Assembly (NCBI GenBank): GCA_029204225.1
Contig: CM055113.1
Span: forward strand, 13,888,406-13,952,405
DNA from: Diphasiastrum complanatum
Lineage: Eukaryota > Streptophyta > Lycopodiopsida > Lycopodiales > Lycopodiaceae
DNA length: 64,000 nucleotides
Direction of reading: 5' to 3'
A program made the position numbers and the translations under genes. Below the pieces are notes generated by a model. That model saw only the letters and a list, made by a program, of their open reading frames with translations, was not told the DNA's origin and did no database searches. This document shows, piece after piece, positions 1-11,900 of this stretch (its first letter is position 1; each line of letters begins with the position of its first letter).

Positions 1-21
1 CCCCCATCGTCTCTTGCCAGC

Positions 22-715
22 ATGCCCTACAAAGAGTCAGAGCCAGAGCAACTACATGAGGTGCCTGCAATTCCTCCGGTACCTCGGAGGGTTCATATGC
101 GCCGCACAGCACCTCCAATGCCATTGAGGCCTACAGCCCCTCCATCGCCATCCACTTCTGCAGCACCAGGTCTCCATGGCAGGCCACCATCTATGCCCAG
201 GTTTTCTCTTGCAGCACCCACATCCAGCACCCACTTCACATCCTCCCCCTTTGGCAGCACCCACTCCACTCACTCCTCCTTTGGCAGCACCCAGGATGTA
301 CAAGTACCGACCACCACAGCGCCCCTTTCAGTACATATCGTCGTTGTACTTGCCTCCTCAAACAGCCTCTCACAGCACCTTGGTTCTCAAACAGCCTCTC
401 ACAGCCTCTCGATGACTCTCTCTGGCTCTCTCGTTGGCTCTCACTGGCTCTCTCACAGCCTCTGAACATGCCACTCACAACGGCTCTCACAATGGCATTG
501 TGAGTGCCTATCTATCCCCACAACCTGCTCGCCCATGTGCAATTGCTGATGATCCCTCCATGTGCCGTTGTACCTGCCCCCATGTGTTGCTCCCCCATGT
601 GCTGCTCTCCCATTGGCCCCATGGTCTGCTCCCCACAATGCCCATGTGTTGTTGCACTTGTCCCCTACCCCCTGTACCGTACCCTCTTTTTTTGCACCCT
701 ACACCCTTTCTTTTG
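22..715. repeat. Low-complexity C/T-rich stretch with short internal repeats
   Basis: The stretch repeats short pyrimidine-rich phrases such as CAGCACCCAC, GGCTCTC, CACAGCCTCTC and CCCCATGTG. Open frames run through it on both strands (for example 22-465 on plus, rich in Pro, Ser and Thr), but they are what biased composition gives and they match no family I know. I see no gene here. It may be the degenerate end of a repeat that continues left of the window. Confidence 0.5.
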
Positions 716-780
716 GCATTTTTAAGGCCTATTTTAGTATATAAAAGGCATTTTATTAAAATATATACATATATTAAAAA

Positions 781-1080
781 ATGGTACCGCCCTGATACCG
801 CGGACCAGAGGGCAGTACCGTACTGGCGGTACCACCATTATGGTACCGACGGTACCATAATGGCGGAACCATCGGGTTCTATGATCATAGGTCCCGCGGA
901 ACCGGGTACCGCGGATCCCGGTACAACGGGACCATACTGGTACCGCGGTACCATATCGGTCCCGCAGTACCAAAAAAAATTGCCAAAATAACACGGGAAA
1001 AATTTTAAATTCTTTTTTTTATTATGGTACCGCCCTGGTACAGCGGATCTCATGCTCATACCCAAACACGGTACGTTTGT
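781..1080. repeat. Dense GGTACC palindrome cluster, possible non-autonomous element
   Basis: The hexamer GGTACC occurs about eight times between 781 and 1035, often inside longer palindromes such as GGTACCGCGGTACC. The phrase ATGGTACCGCCCTG occurs near 781 and again near 1024, which suggests a duplicated end or subterminal repeat. Flanking DNA is AT-rich. The design, many short self-complementary motifs near the ends, resembles small hairpin-prone transposable elements, but no clean terminal repeat or target duplication was found. Confidence 0.5.
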
Positions 1081-2004
1081 GAACTAAGACCGTGGATCTC
1101 AACCTGCATCCACTGAAAGTGAATGCCTAAAACCTATGGAATCACACATCAACATATGTTGTGCCCGCATCACAAGATCAACATGCACTGCTAAGAGAAA
1201 ACAAAAGCAAGTATAAGTATGAAGCAAAAGGCCAAACCCCCAGATGATATCCTTCCCTTCCACATACCCTTCTCCACTCAAATCACCTAAGAGCACAAGG
1301 CTATAAGTGTCCTCCTGCCTTCCACACCCGCCCACATATATAGGTTACAAGGACACAATAGGAACAGAATTACAAGATGACACACGAGAATCCACTTGGA
1401 ACAGGATGCTCTAGTCTCCAAGTCCCTGCCATGCAGTTGCTTTTAACAAATGTGCCTAGATTTGCAAGAACAACATGCATGAAGTCATTCAATTGAGAAA
1501 TTGCCTATGAATGAACACTTTCAGCCATATATTTGCATATGGTCAATAGAACATGTAATATATATAGCCTTCCATGGACATGGGTCAATTTAAATATACA
1601 CAAAAGGCGGATGTTATGAATGTTCGCAACATCAGGCAAGCATTCCAAAGCAGCTAAGTAGTTTCTATGTATGTAAGCCAACACAACCATACATACATCT
1701 ACACAAATAGCATATTTACGAAGTAAAGAATATGTGAATAGACACACAAATCGATGTAATTTCCAAACATTATATATAATGCTATAAGGCAATATAGAGG
1801 ATAATAAGAAAAGGTTCATGTATATTTGCAACAAAGATATAAGGGCCACATATGGATGTTATATCTAGCATAGTACCCAACATAACAAAGGAGGCATGCA
1901 ATCTTTGACCTCAGTCACATAACCATAGTAGCAACAAAGCTCCATCTTGTATTTTTTTTGCTTTATAAACAAGTGAGAAAAGGCACTACTAGCTTTGTGA
2001 GAAT
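1081..2004. other. AT-rich intergenic DNA, no gene seen
   Basis: Nothing recognisable. A 114-codon open frame on minus (1505-1849) is hydrophobic and low in complexity with no family resemblance, and I do not regard it as a gene. Confidence 0.5.
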
Positions 2005-2462
2005 CTTCGAAGCCCGTTCCGACCAAAATGGGTCGGAACGTTCCGCTCTGTCTGTTCCGGAACGTACTGGGTCAGAACGATTTAGTGTAGGTTAAAAAAA
2101 AAGATTAAAGACCCTGCTGGCCCGCTCGTTTAGACGCTCGTTGCATTGTAAACATATATAAGACCAGTCATTTGTGGGGATGGGAGCAACTCTTCTAGAT
2201 GGGGTGGTTGTGGAAGAAGGCGCAGTTGCAGCTGGAGCTCTTGTATCTCAAAACACGCGTGTCCTATCTGGACAAGTATTTACAGTCCTGAAACTTGATA
2301 CTTGTTAACAAATTGAAGTGACAGATTTGCCATCCTCAATTTGCCATCCTCAATATCCGGAAGTGATAATTAACGGATGAAAATCCCTTGTAAAAAAACG
2401 TATTTTTTTATTTTTTTTTTCAAGGGCCCGGAATGCATTCCGTTCCGGAACGGGCAACTAAG
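2005..2462. mobile_element. hAT-like MITE, copy 1
   Basis: The element starts CTTCGAAGCCCGTTCC and ends with a sequence whose reverse complement is CTTAGTTGCCCGTTCC, an imperfect 16-bp terminal inverted repeat. It is flanked by the exact 8-bp duplication GTGAGAAT (1997-2004 and 2463-2470). The subterminal parts are full of GTTCCGGAACG-type palindromes. A second copy lies at 58165-58797 and shares both ends and internal stretches such as CCTGCTGGCCC and TTTGCCATCCTCAATAT. There is no coding capacity, so it must be moved by a transposase elsewhere. An 8-bp duplication fits the hAT superfamily; P-type elements also make 8 bp. Confidence 0.85.
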
Positions 2463-2965
2463 GTGAGAATGAAACATATTCAAATCCACGTAAGTGATTA
2501 AAGAGGTTAGTAATATTATGTGATGATGCTTGGGAAAGTCAAAAACCCTTTTGCTAGCTCAGTTTCAAGAGGATACATAGACCCCATGCTAAGTACACAA
2601 CAACCAATAAGAAATAAGAATTAAAAAATAAGGTTAAATACAAAACAAGATTAGAAACTTGAATAATTGTCCAACAAGAAAGGGCTATTGGTTGATGACA
2701 CATCTCCTCACCTCTCAAGTCCTGCCATTTCCTCATTTGGACACAAATGGACATACAAGAACAAAAAGAGACAGATACAAAAACGAGACACCAAAAAAAT
2801 GCTTCTAATCCCTAGAGGAGATTAGCAAAAATATGTAATGTATTGTGTACAAGTCTTCCATAGAAGCACAGTCAACTCCTGCAAAATAATACCAGACATC
2901 TAGCTGAATCACTAAACTTCTTGTTCTGAGGCTTTCCCTAAAGCTAGCAAAGCCTGATTCAAAAA
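2463..2965. other. Intergenic DNA and probable 3' UTR of the HD2 gene
   Basis: Positions just below 2966 lie downstream of the stop codon of the minus-strand HD2 gene and probably hold its 3' UTR. I could not place a polyadenylation site with confidence. No other gene is seen. Confidence 0.4.
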
Positions 2966-5900
2966 TTAGACATCAAAAACTAGGATCAATTCAATCGGAC
3001 CTGGCTTGATGCCTTCAAGTGTCAATAGCTTTTGCTTCTTTCCAGATTGTGGAGTTTTGATTGCACCAGTTGAAGACTTGGCTCTTTTCTTCAGCTTAGG
3101 CTGTAAAGTTAAAACGGGATTTTCCATTACAATCCACTAACCAAACGCTCTAATTATAAAATGAACTATAATTGGAATTCTTATTCAAATGGAAGCTTGA
3201 ATCATAATTCAAAAATTAGACAGCTGTATGTTGAGCCAGCTTAAAAAACACCCTAAGTTAAAAGTAAAAGCATATAAATAATCCATTTATAGTGTGAGCA
3301 TAATTTAAAATAGCCATGTTTCTAAAAAATATTACAATGTCTTCTTCATCCTTGTCATCATCCTCGGAATCGGAGTCAGCGAGCAACTCAAGCTTATCAT
3401 CCACATCTTCCATATCCTAGCAACAACAAACCATTTCTATGATATTCTAACAACGTTCTTAATGTTTGATAAAAGTAAACAAAACCAAATAATAGCAAAT
3501 TCCACACATGAGAAGCGCACGAATTTTAAACGAAGCACTTGGATTGATCACTTAATTCACTTCAACAGCACTTCAAACTGTATTAAAGGTCCAAAAGCAC
3601 AACGTCAAAGTGATTGTTCATCCTCAATGCATAAAGTTGTCAGATTATTTCCATATTCCACTTTTGAAGCATAATACAAGGTCAATTTTCTAACTTCCTG
3701 ACGATAATGATCATTTTGTTATTATTTGGGTGTATTTGACACACATTGGGTCCGTTTATAGATGTCACAAAGGCTAGAGTACATCAAGTAATGTTACTAA
3801 TCAATGGAGGCTACTAGGCACTACTTTCAAGGGAGCAAAGCGTGTCCTTGACGTGCTAGAGTAACTCAAGTAGGTCGATGCTAATCAGTAGTCCAAAACT
3901 CGAAGTGCTTGTACTTACAAGTGGCCCATGTCCAACTAATCACGTAAGTAATCGTAAAATCTCGAGGTGCTGGGTAGACTGCATAAGCCTAACTTGAGCT
4001 AGATCATTCAAGGTTAAAGTTTATGTGTTGGGTCATAATATGTCTCCCCGTCTACACGCGTGAGACTTCAACCTGTGAATGTTATGTCTGTATTTTTGAT
4101 AGAATTTAGTTCTTGCCTTTCATGGCTATCAACAATGTTGTGCTTGCCCCAAATTTCTATGGTTGAGAGTCTATAAAGAAATGTGCAACATCCTGAGGGG
4201 CATGATGTTATTGCCTTGCATGATATTATAAATTCACGTGTCGTGAAGAAACTTTAACTATTGTGCCTTAAAATTACTAGTATACAATTGACATGCCATA
4301 TGGTAAGGGCAAAGAGATTTGGAATAAGAGAGTCACTCGGGAGTCTTCATCTAATTAGATGTATTCCAAGAGGTTAGACTTTGAAATCACCAAACTAGCC
4401 AAGTTTGATATAGTTTATCTAGTACTGTCATTCAGAGTTAGGAAGCTTCATACTTTTCACATTACTGATATTTGTCTATTTAAACGATCACTCGTTTCGA
4501 AATCTTTGCAAAGAGGAGGCGGCGTAGCCGCCGCGCCGAAGTAGGAAATCTGGAATATTCCCTCTGAAAGTTCTTATATTCTCTCTTTTTCCGTACCAAT
4601 ATCGGATCCAAGCGTGCTAGCTGAAGAGACACCTGAGCAGTCGTACATCCGCGCTCCAGTCCGATATCGCATGTTCGTACCGATATCGGATCCAAGCGCA
4701 CGAGCTAAAGAAAATTCCGAGCAGTTGTACATCCACGCTCCAGTCCGATATCGCATGCTCCAATATCGGATCATCTAGTGTGATTTGTGGTACTCCAAAC
4801 AGACAAATGAGAGTTTTCTTGGCAAACCTCTCACACAAATAGCACTTTCCACAACAACTAGGAAGTATTGTAAGAATCTCCCCCACTCAACAGATTTTCA
4901 ATCTGTCTGATGCTGCCCTGGCCTTTTGGATGCCTCCAGGACTGTGCTTTTCACAACAACTAGGAAGTATTGTAAAAATCTCCCCACTCAACAGATTTTC
5001 AACTTGTTTGATGCTGCCCTGGCCTTTCTGATGCCTCCAGGACTGTGTCTTTGTTCCCCACTGATGATTCTGAGCTCCAAACCTGCAAAATACACCAAAG
5101 AAGGATTCCAGCCGTTTTTATCTCTCCAAGCTTTCACCTCCCGTGAAGGACTTTCTCACTTCGTTGCGGAGCCTGTGACAAGCTGTATCCACTGATCAGG
5201 CATGCAGGACTATTGTCGCTCTGATACCATGTCAACAATCAAAAATGGAACATCAAGCACTCACCATAAGCAATCACCAAAGAAGCCGGAAGAAGAACAC
5301 ACAGTATCAATCTATCACACTGCCACATACTGAATGAATGTACATATAAACCCTGAACCTTGATAGAGAGGGAGAACCTAGGAGTAGACTACAAGACTAG
5401 CCAACGGCTAGTTACAGCTAGTAATAAAGTACATCGCAAACAGTAACTAAGAAGTGTAACAATGAAGTTTATCATTGATTTCTAACAGAAGAGACCCTAT
5501 GTTCAAGGTCTCGACTCTCCTTATTACCTCTATGCAAATAAAGAAGATGGACTTGCAATATTTTTTGTTGTGTTATGTGAATGTTGAATCCAGTTTTCAT
5601 ATCTAATAGCCCAACTCAATAATAATTCGCAGGCAGCTTCATCTATATTTGCGTCTTCTTCGGCACATGCATTTGCATTGCAACAAAGAAGTAGCCCCAC
5701 ACTTAGGGTGGTTTCAGACTAGAGGGAAGTCCTTTTGCCTGGACCTTTGACTTGCTGCCCAGTTTTTGAATTTTGGCACGTGAGTTGCGAGCAATGGACC
5801 ATTCCCCTGTCAAACTTGGCTGGCAAGTGCCAAATGAAGGATTGCAATTTGATTGGCCAATTTGAACCCCTACGATCTGATTGGTTCATTTTTGTGAATT

Positions 5901-8900
5901 GCCCCTAGCAACTCAACATGTAGGGCAATGTCACCATGCCCAAAATATGGACTTGAGTTGTCCCGATGTGGCATAGGTCCCATGCTACCTCATCCGCCAC
6001 ACGGTGGCAACTCAAGCTAAGTCTGAAAGGGGGAGACCCATTTTTCCTCCCTAGATCAATGGGAGGACTCCATTTTAAATTTGGGACTTGCCAGGCACTA
6101 TAGTGTGAAACCACCCTTAGTTTAAACATATGTTAATCAATTACACTCCAAAGGGATTGTCACCTACAAGAAACATTGAGCTCTTTCCAAGGGCAAGTAG
6201 AATATGCAGGCCTCCAATAGGAAGAGGTAAAGAGGAACAAGTCAAGGAGGTGTACTTCAACCAAGAGTATATCCGTCCTAGATATTCACACTTTGCCTCT
6301 CCTATTTTGCTTGTTAAGAACGTAGTTTTCAAATGTGTGTTGATTTTAGGGGATTAAATAAAAATCACTATAATCTTTGATGACGCCCACATTGGCTCCC
6401 ACAAGGAGCAAAGTTTGCCCAAGGCTGAGCAAAAAGAAAATAAGTTTTTCAAGAAGCGGGGCAAAGACAAGACGGACACCAGTTCCTAGGGCGAGAAAAA
6501 GCGCGTTGAGTTGGATCGCGCGGACTATGACAAGGCGAGAACCGACAGCTTGTGCTTCTCCTAAATGGAGAAGGGACACCTATCAAAAGATTGTCCAAAA
6601 AAGAAGCAAAAGAAATCTGGCGGGCAACCTAAATCGTTTAAGGCGCCAAATAATTATAGTATTTCTTTTCTTAATTCATCCTTTAAGAATGGCACTAGTT
6701 GTGAGAATTGTTGCTTTAATACAGCTGTTTTTGGCCCCACAACCTCATTTGTATGAATGCAATCGTTGGACGCCAAGCTGTGACTGAACTTTTTGACAAT
6801 GGTTTCACACAACTCTATAAATGTTAGAATTCCCATCGTCGTTCCGGTCATTCCTAAGACACGATCAGGTGATGAACACTACGCTAACGCCCATCCATAG
6901 AGGTACTGTGACCTCTCCCCGTGCACTAGAGCTATAGCCCACCATCAAGCAAGCTCGGATCTCCGATAAGCCATGGTGTCCAAGACCATCATTCCTTACC
7001 CACGACCCTCGCCTACCTACATCTTGAGGCCTAGATAATCGTCTTGACCTGGCCACCGGTGGAAGAGCTCTTCATTCTCCAGGAAAGAATGAATGACAAG
7101 CTCATGGAGATCCACCTCTATATACATAATCTGTCACAAGCCAGTCTCTCCAAGCTCGTGAATCCTAGAAGCCGGAGTGCAGAATGAACGTCCCAACCAT
7201 AGGCACCCCCTCTTTGAGTCCTTCTACTTGCTATTCCCGTCAGCTGGCACATGGCATCCACTTGTGGGTGATCAGTCCATATGGCATGCATGGCCCCTGT
7301 GACCTGTTTGAATACTGAGTGACTCATAGGGTACCACCCCCGTGCCCCGCCAAAGACCTGTGACCCTCTTGGTCACCCCAACTACTTGCCAGCTAGCATC
7401 TCGTCATTGACGGCTAGGGTCCCGACGGTAAAGACACACCGCATCTCTGACAACTTGTCAGGCGGCCACACCGGGTCACTGCTCGTGATGCACCGGTCCC
7501 AACTTGGGACAGATGTCCTCCTCAGTCACCGACCCTTGCCAATACTTGGCCTCAGGCCCCTTTGGTGACCGGCCGTGCCAAGGTCATGATAGGTCCTTCC
7601 CTCCTCTAGCAAGTCATCGGTCCTCGATAACAAACTCTCGGTAAGACTTCTGCAACGCCTGTCGCGTCTCCCAGGTAGCATCTGACAACGGATGCCCTTT
7701 CCAAGTTACTAGGTACTCTTGAAGGAGACGATTCCGCAATCGCCGCTCCCTTCGATCTAGGATTCTATCTGGCCAATAACCTGTGGTGTCTTTCTCCTCA
7801 AGAGACACTAGACCTTCCACCAGGCTATCGCCATCGTGCAAACATCTCTTCAGTTTGCTAACATGGAATACTGGATGCATCTTGCATCCTACAGGTAGCT
7901 GTAGCTTGTAAGCTACTTGGCTCACCTTCTTAATAATCAACCATGGTCCACAATACCTAGGAGATAACTTGGCGCACTTTCCTGTGCGTAGCACCTTCGA
8001 CTTCGAAGGGACTAGTAAATATACCCAATCTCCATTCTCAAATTCCCGATAGGTACGGTTCTCATGAGCATAACTCTCTGCCCTAGCTACAGCTTTGGAC
8101 AAGTTATCTCGTGCCAACTCTAGCTTCTACTGCATCTAAGCCAAAAACTCTACAGCACTAGGTACCCTATGTGGAATCCCTATGATTGCAAGACTCAGTG
8201 GCCTGAAACCATAATTGAGCTCAAATGGACTCAATCCAGTGGACGCATGTCTCTTATCATTGTACGCGAACTCCAATAGCGGTAAATGCTTTACCCAGTC
8301 TGTTTGCATACTACTCACATATGCCCTAAGTATATCTTCCAAGATCTGATTCACTCGCTCTATCTGACCATCCGTCTGAGGATGCTCAGAGCTACTCATC
8401 CGCAACTGTGTTCCCAGCTTGGCGAACACCTCAATCCAGAAATTTCCCATAAACTTGGGATCCCTGTCAGAAACTATGGACTTCGGAAAACCATGTAACC
8501 TGACAATATTCTGAATAAACAACTCAGCCACTTGCAGAGCTGTGACCTTCTTGGTCGTTGCGATTAAATGAGCCATCTTGGAAAACCTATCTACCACTAC
8601 CATAACGGAATTGAATCCATTCTGGGTCTTGGGTAGCCCAACAATAAAATCCATAGAGATGCTTTCCCACCTTCCTGTAGGTATCTCAAGTGGATGTAGC
8701 AAGCCCGGAGGATTTACTCTCTCGGCCTTGTTCACCTGACAAGCCGTGCAACGCTGGACGTACTCTCTTACATCCCGCTGCAATCGTGGCCAGAAATAAT
8801 GCCTTCTCAAAAGCTCACTGGTCTTGTCAATACTAGGGCGCCCTGCGTAGGGACTATCATGGCATTCATGAAGTATCTTACGACGAAGATCCTTCACGTC

Positions 8901-11900
8901 TGGCACAAAAACTTTTCCATTTCTCAATAACATACCATCCTTCACGGTGTATGTTCAAAATGTACTAGTGTGTGCCTCTACGGAAGCGACAGCCTCAACT
9001 GACTCTTCCATTTGGTTGACTACCTTGCTCGCATTAGGCCACACACGCTGACAATGCGGGTCCTTTTCTTGAGCGACCACATTTTCCTTCCCTCCTTGGA
9101 AGCGAATTTTGAAATGAAATTCCTGCATCAGCTCGGCCCACCGAGCTTGGCGGCCTTAGAAATCTGGCTGAGCAAAATACTTTAAAGTATAATGATTTGT
9201 GTACACATAAAACTCGGCGCCGTATAAATAATGTCTCCACACCTTGAGCGCATGTACTCACATACATCTCTTGCTCCTGTGTGGGTATACCATCTTGGCT
9301 CAACACTGCACCTACGACAATGCCACTTGCATCCGTCTCTAGGTCAAACGGTTTCTGGGTATCAACAAACTTGAGAACTGGAGCCGTGGCCAGCGCCTCC
9401 ATCAAGTTCTCAAACCTGTGCTGAGCTTCAGCAACCCACCGATCTACAGTGCTGTTTTTCCGTAACTGGTCCATCAAAGGAGCAACTACCTTGGAATAGT
9501 TCCTAACGAACTGCCCGTAGAACCTGCAAAAACTTAAGAAAGATTGTAATTGGCGTATATCGGCAGGCCTCGGCCACTTCTTAACCACAGCCACCTTGGC
9601 TGGGTCAACCGAAATACCCTCAACTGTCACTACGTGACCCAAATACTCGACACGAGTCCTACACAACTCTGTCTTCTGAGCATTGGCATACAAGACAGAA
9701 GTTTGTAACTTGCCCAATACGGTCTTGAGATGAACCCCATGCTCCTCGACCGCTTTACTAAAAACCAATATATCGTCAATAAAATTGACGACAAACTTGC
9801 CCATATAGTCTCGCAAGACATCGTTCATGAGCATCATGAACGTGGCTGGGGCATTAGTTAACCCAAATGGCATAACCAAAAATTCATAATGACCGAAACG
9901 GGTTCAGAAGGCTGTCTTCTGGATGTCTTCATCTCAAATCCGTATTTGATGGTATCCACTTTTGAGATCTATCCTAATGGTTGCACCTTGCAACGCATCC
10001 AGTAGATCATCAATCCTGGGCATCAGATACCTATGTTTTATAGTGATCTTATTGTGGCTGGTAGTCCACAAGTTCATATTTGGCCTTCGTGAAGAGTTGA
10101 GGCCTTCAATGCTTAATGAAGGGTGCAAGACCTTAGAAGAGGCAATTGCTACAACTCTCAACTTTGAAGGTAATGTGCGCACCAAGGCTGAATCTGGAGC
10201 GCCAAGCTGGCCTCAAAAGAAGGGTTCGCGAAAGTCTGACCAAATTGGTCAGAAAGGCTTTTCACAGAAGGATCCTATCCAGATGCAGCAGACTTTGAAG
10301 CGCAAGGCGGGATCTCCTATGGCTCGTCGTGCTTAAGACAAGTCTCCCCTCAGTCCTGAGCAAAAGGAAAAGGCCAAGAAAGACGGATTATGCTTTTTCT
10401 GTCTTGGCAAGCATCTTTTTAAAGATTGTCCTCGACATACGGGCAAGAAGCTCTGATACCAATTGTCACAAGGGCTCGTGAATCCTAGAAGCCGGTGTGT
10501 AGAATGAACCTCCCAACCATAGGCACCCCCTCTTTGAGTCCTTCTACCTGCTATTCTCGTCAGCTGGCACATGGCATCCGCCTGTGATACTGAGTGACTC
10601 ATAGGGTACCACCCTCGTGCCCCGCCAAAGACCTGTGACCCTCTTGGTCACCCCAACTACTTGCCAGCTAGCATCTCGTCATTGACAGCTAGGGTCCCGA
10701 CGGTCAAGACACACCGCATCTCTAACAACTTGTCAGGCGGCCACACCGGGTCACTGCTCGTGACGCACCGGTCCCCCAACTTGGGACAGATGTCCTCCTC
10801 AGTCACCGGCCCTTGCCAATACTTGGCCTCAGGCCCCTTTGGTGACCGGTCGTGCCAAGGTCATGATAGAGTCGTAACTGGACTCTAACATAATCCAGGT
10901 GGGGTCATCTCCGTCCATAGGAGTCACGTACGACCAATAACACGTGTCAGTTGTGCACACTGACGCGGGTCCACAACAAAGGGTCACCTCGCGCCAATAG
11001 GACCTTGACACGTGGCACCCAAAAGACCTATAGCTCCATACCAACATTCCGTCCCATAAATGAGATCGTCGCCCCAGGTAACCTGTTGCGTGCCCTTAAG
11101 GGTACATAACACTATGCTACCCTCCTATGTGAAGAAGTGTGTGGAAAGAGCACATGGAGAAGAATAGGAAGGAGAGGCACAAAAGTTGAAGCTAATCACA
11201 TGTGTGGCAAGTCGTAAGCTAAGAAGAGTTGCTTTGTCGTCCCTTTCATTACTAGTTAAAAAGGCTTATCTAGATCATCAAGAAAACAATTTTTGCCCAC
11301 ATCATCACTACTAGAAAAGGCTAACGTTTGCCTTTCGAAATTCTTAATTTTGCTGCCCTTCAATCTGGGAAGAAATCAACATGGTTGGATTCTAGTCTCC
11401 TCTTTTTGAGGCCTTGGTATGATTTGTAATGATTCTCTTTTGGATACTCCTTGTTCCATTATTCAACAAAATTCAAGTATTTGCAATGGCTTCATCACCA
11501 CTCATATCTCATGAATGCTGAAATTTGCAATTGTTGGTCTTCTAGTTATAAGAACTTCTCTACTCATTTAACAACATGGAATCAACTGTTTCTAAAGTAC
11601 AAATGAGATTGTGATTGCAATCTTAGCTTGATTAAAAAATTCCATTTTCAGAATGCTCTAGGTAACTAATATCTTCCATGCTTGAAAAAGAATTTCCATT
11701 TCTCTATAAAAATCAAAATGTACATGCTATTTCTCGAAGATTATATATAGAGTTTTTGGTTTTATTTCTCGCGCGAGTATTTCAATTCTTCCTAGATACA
11801 TACTACATTAGAAACTAATCTCAAAAACAAAATAATAACATTAGATTCTCTCATAGGCCTTACAACAATCTATAAACACATTATGGCTACATCAATTAAA

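Noticed and set aside
22-465. 147-codon Pro/Ser/Thr-rich frame
   Set aside because: Low-complexity DNA is open in several frames on both strands here, and no domain is recognisable.
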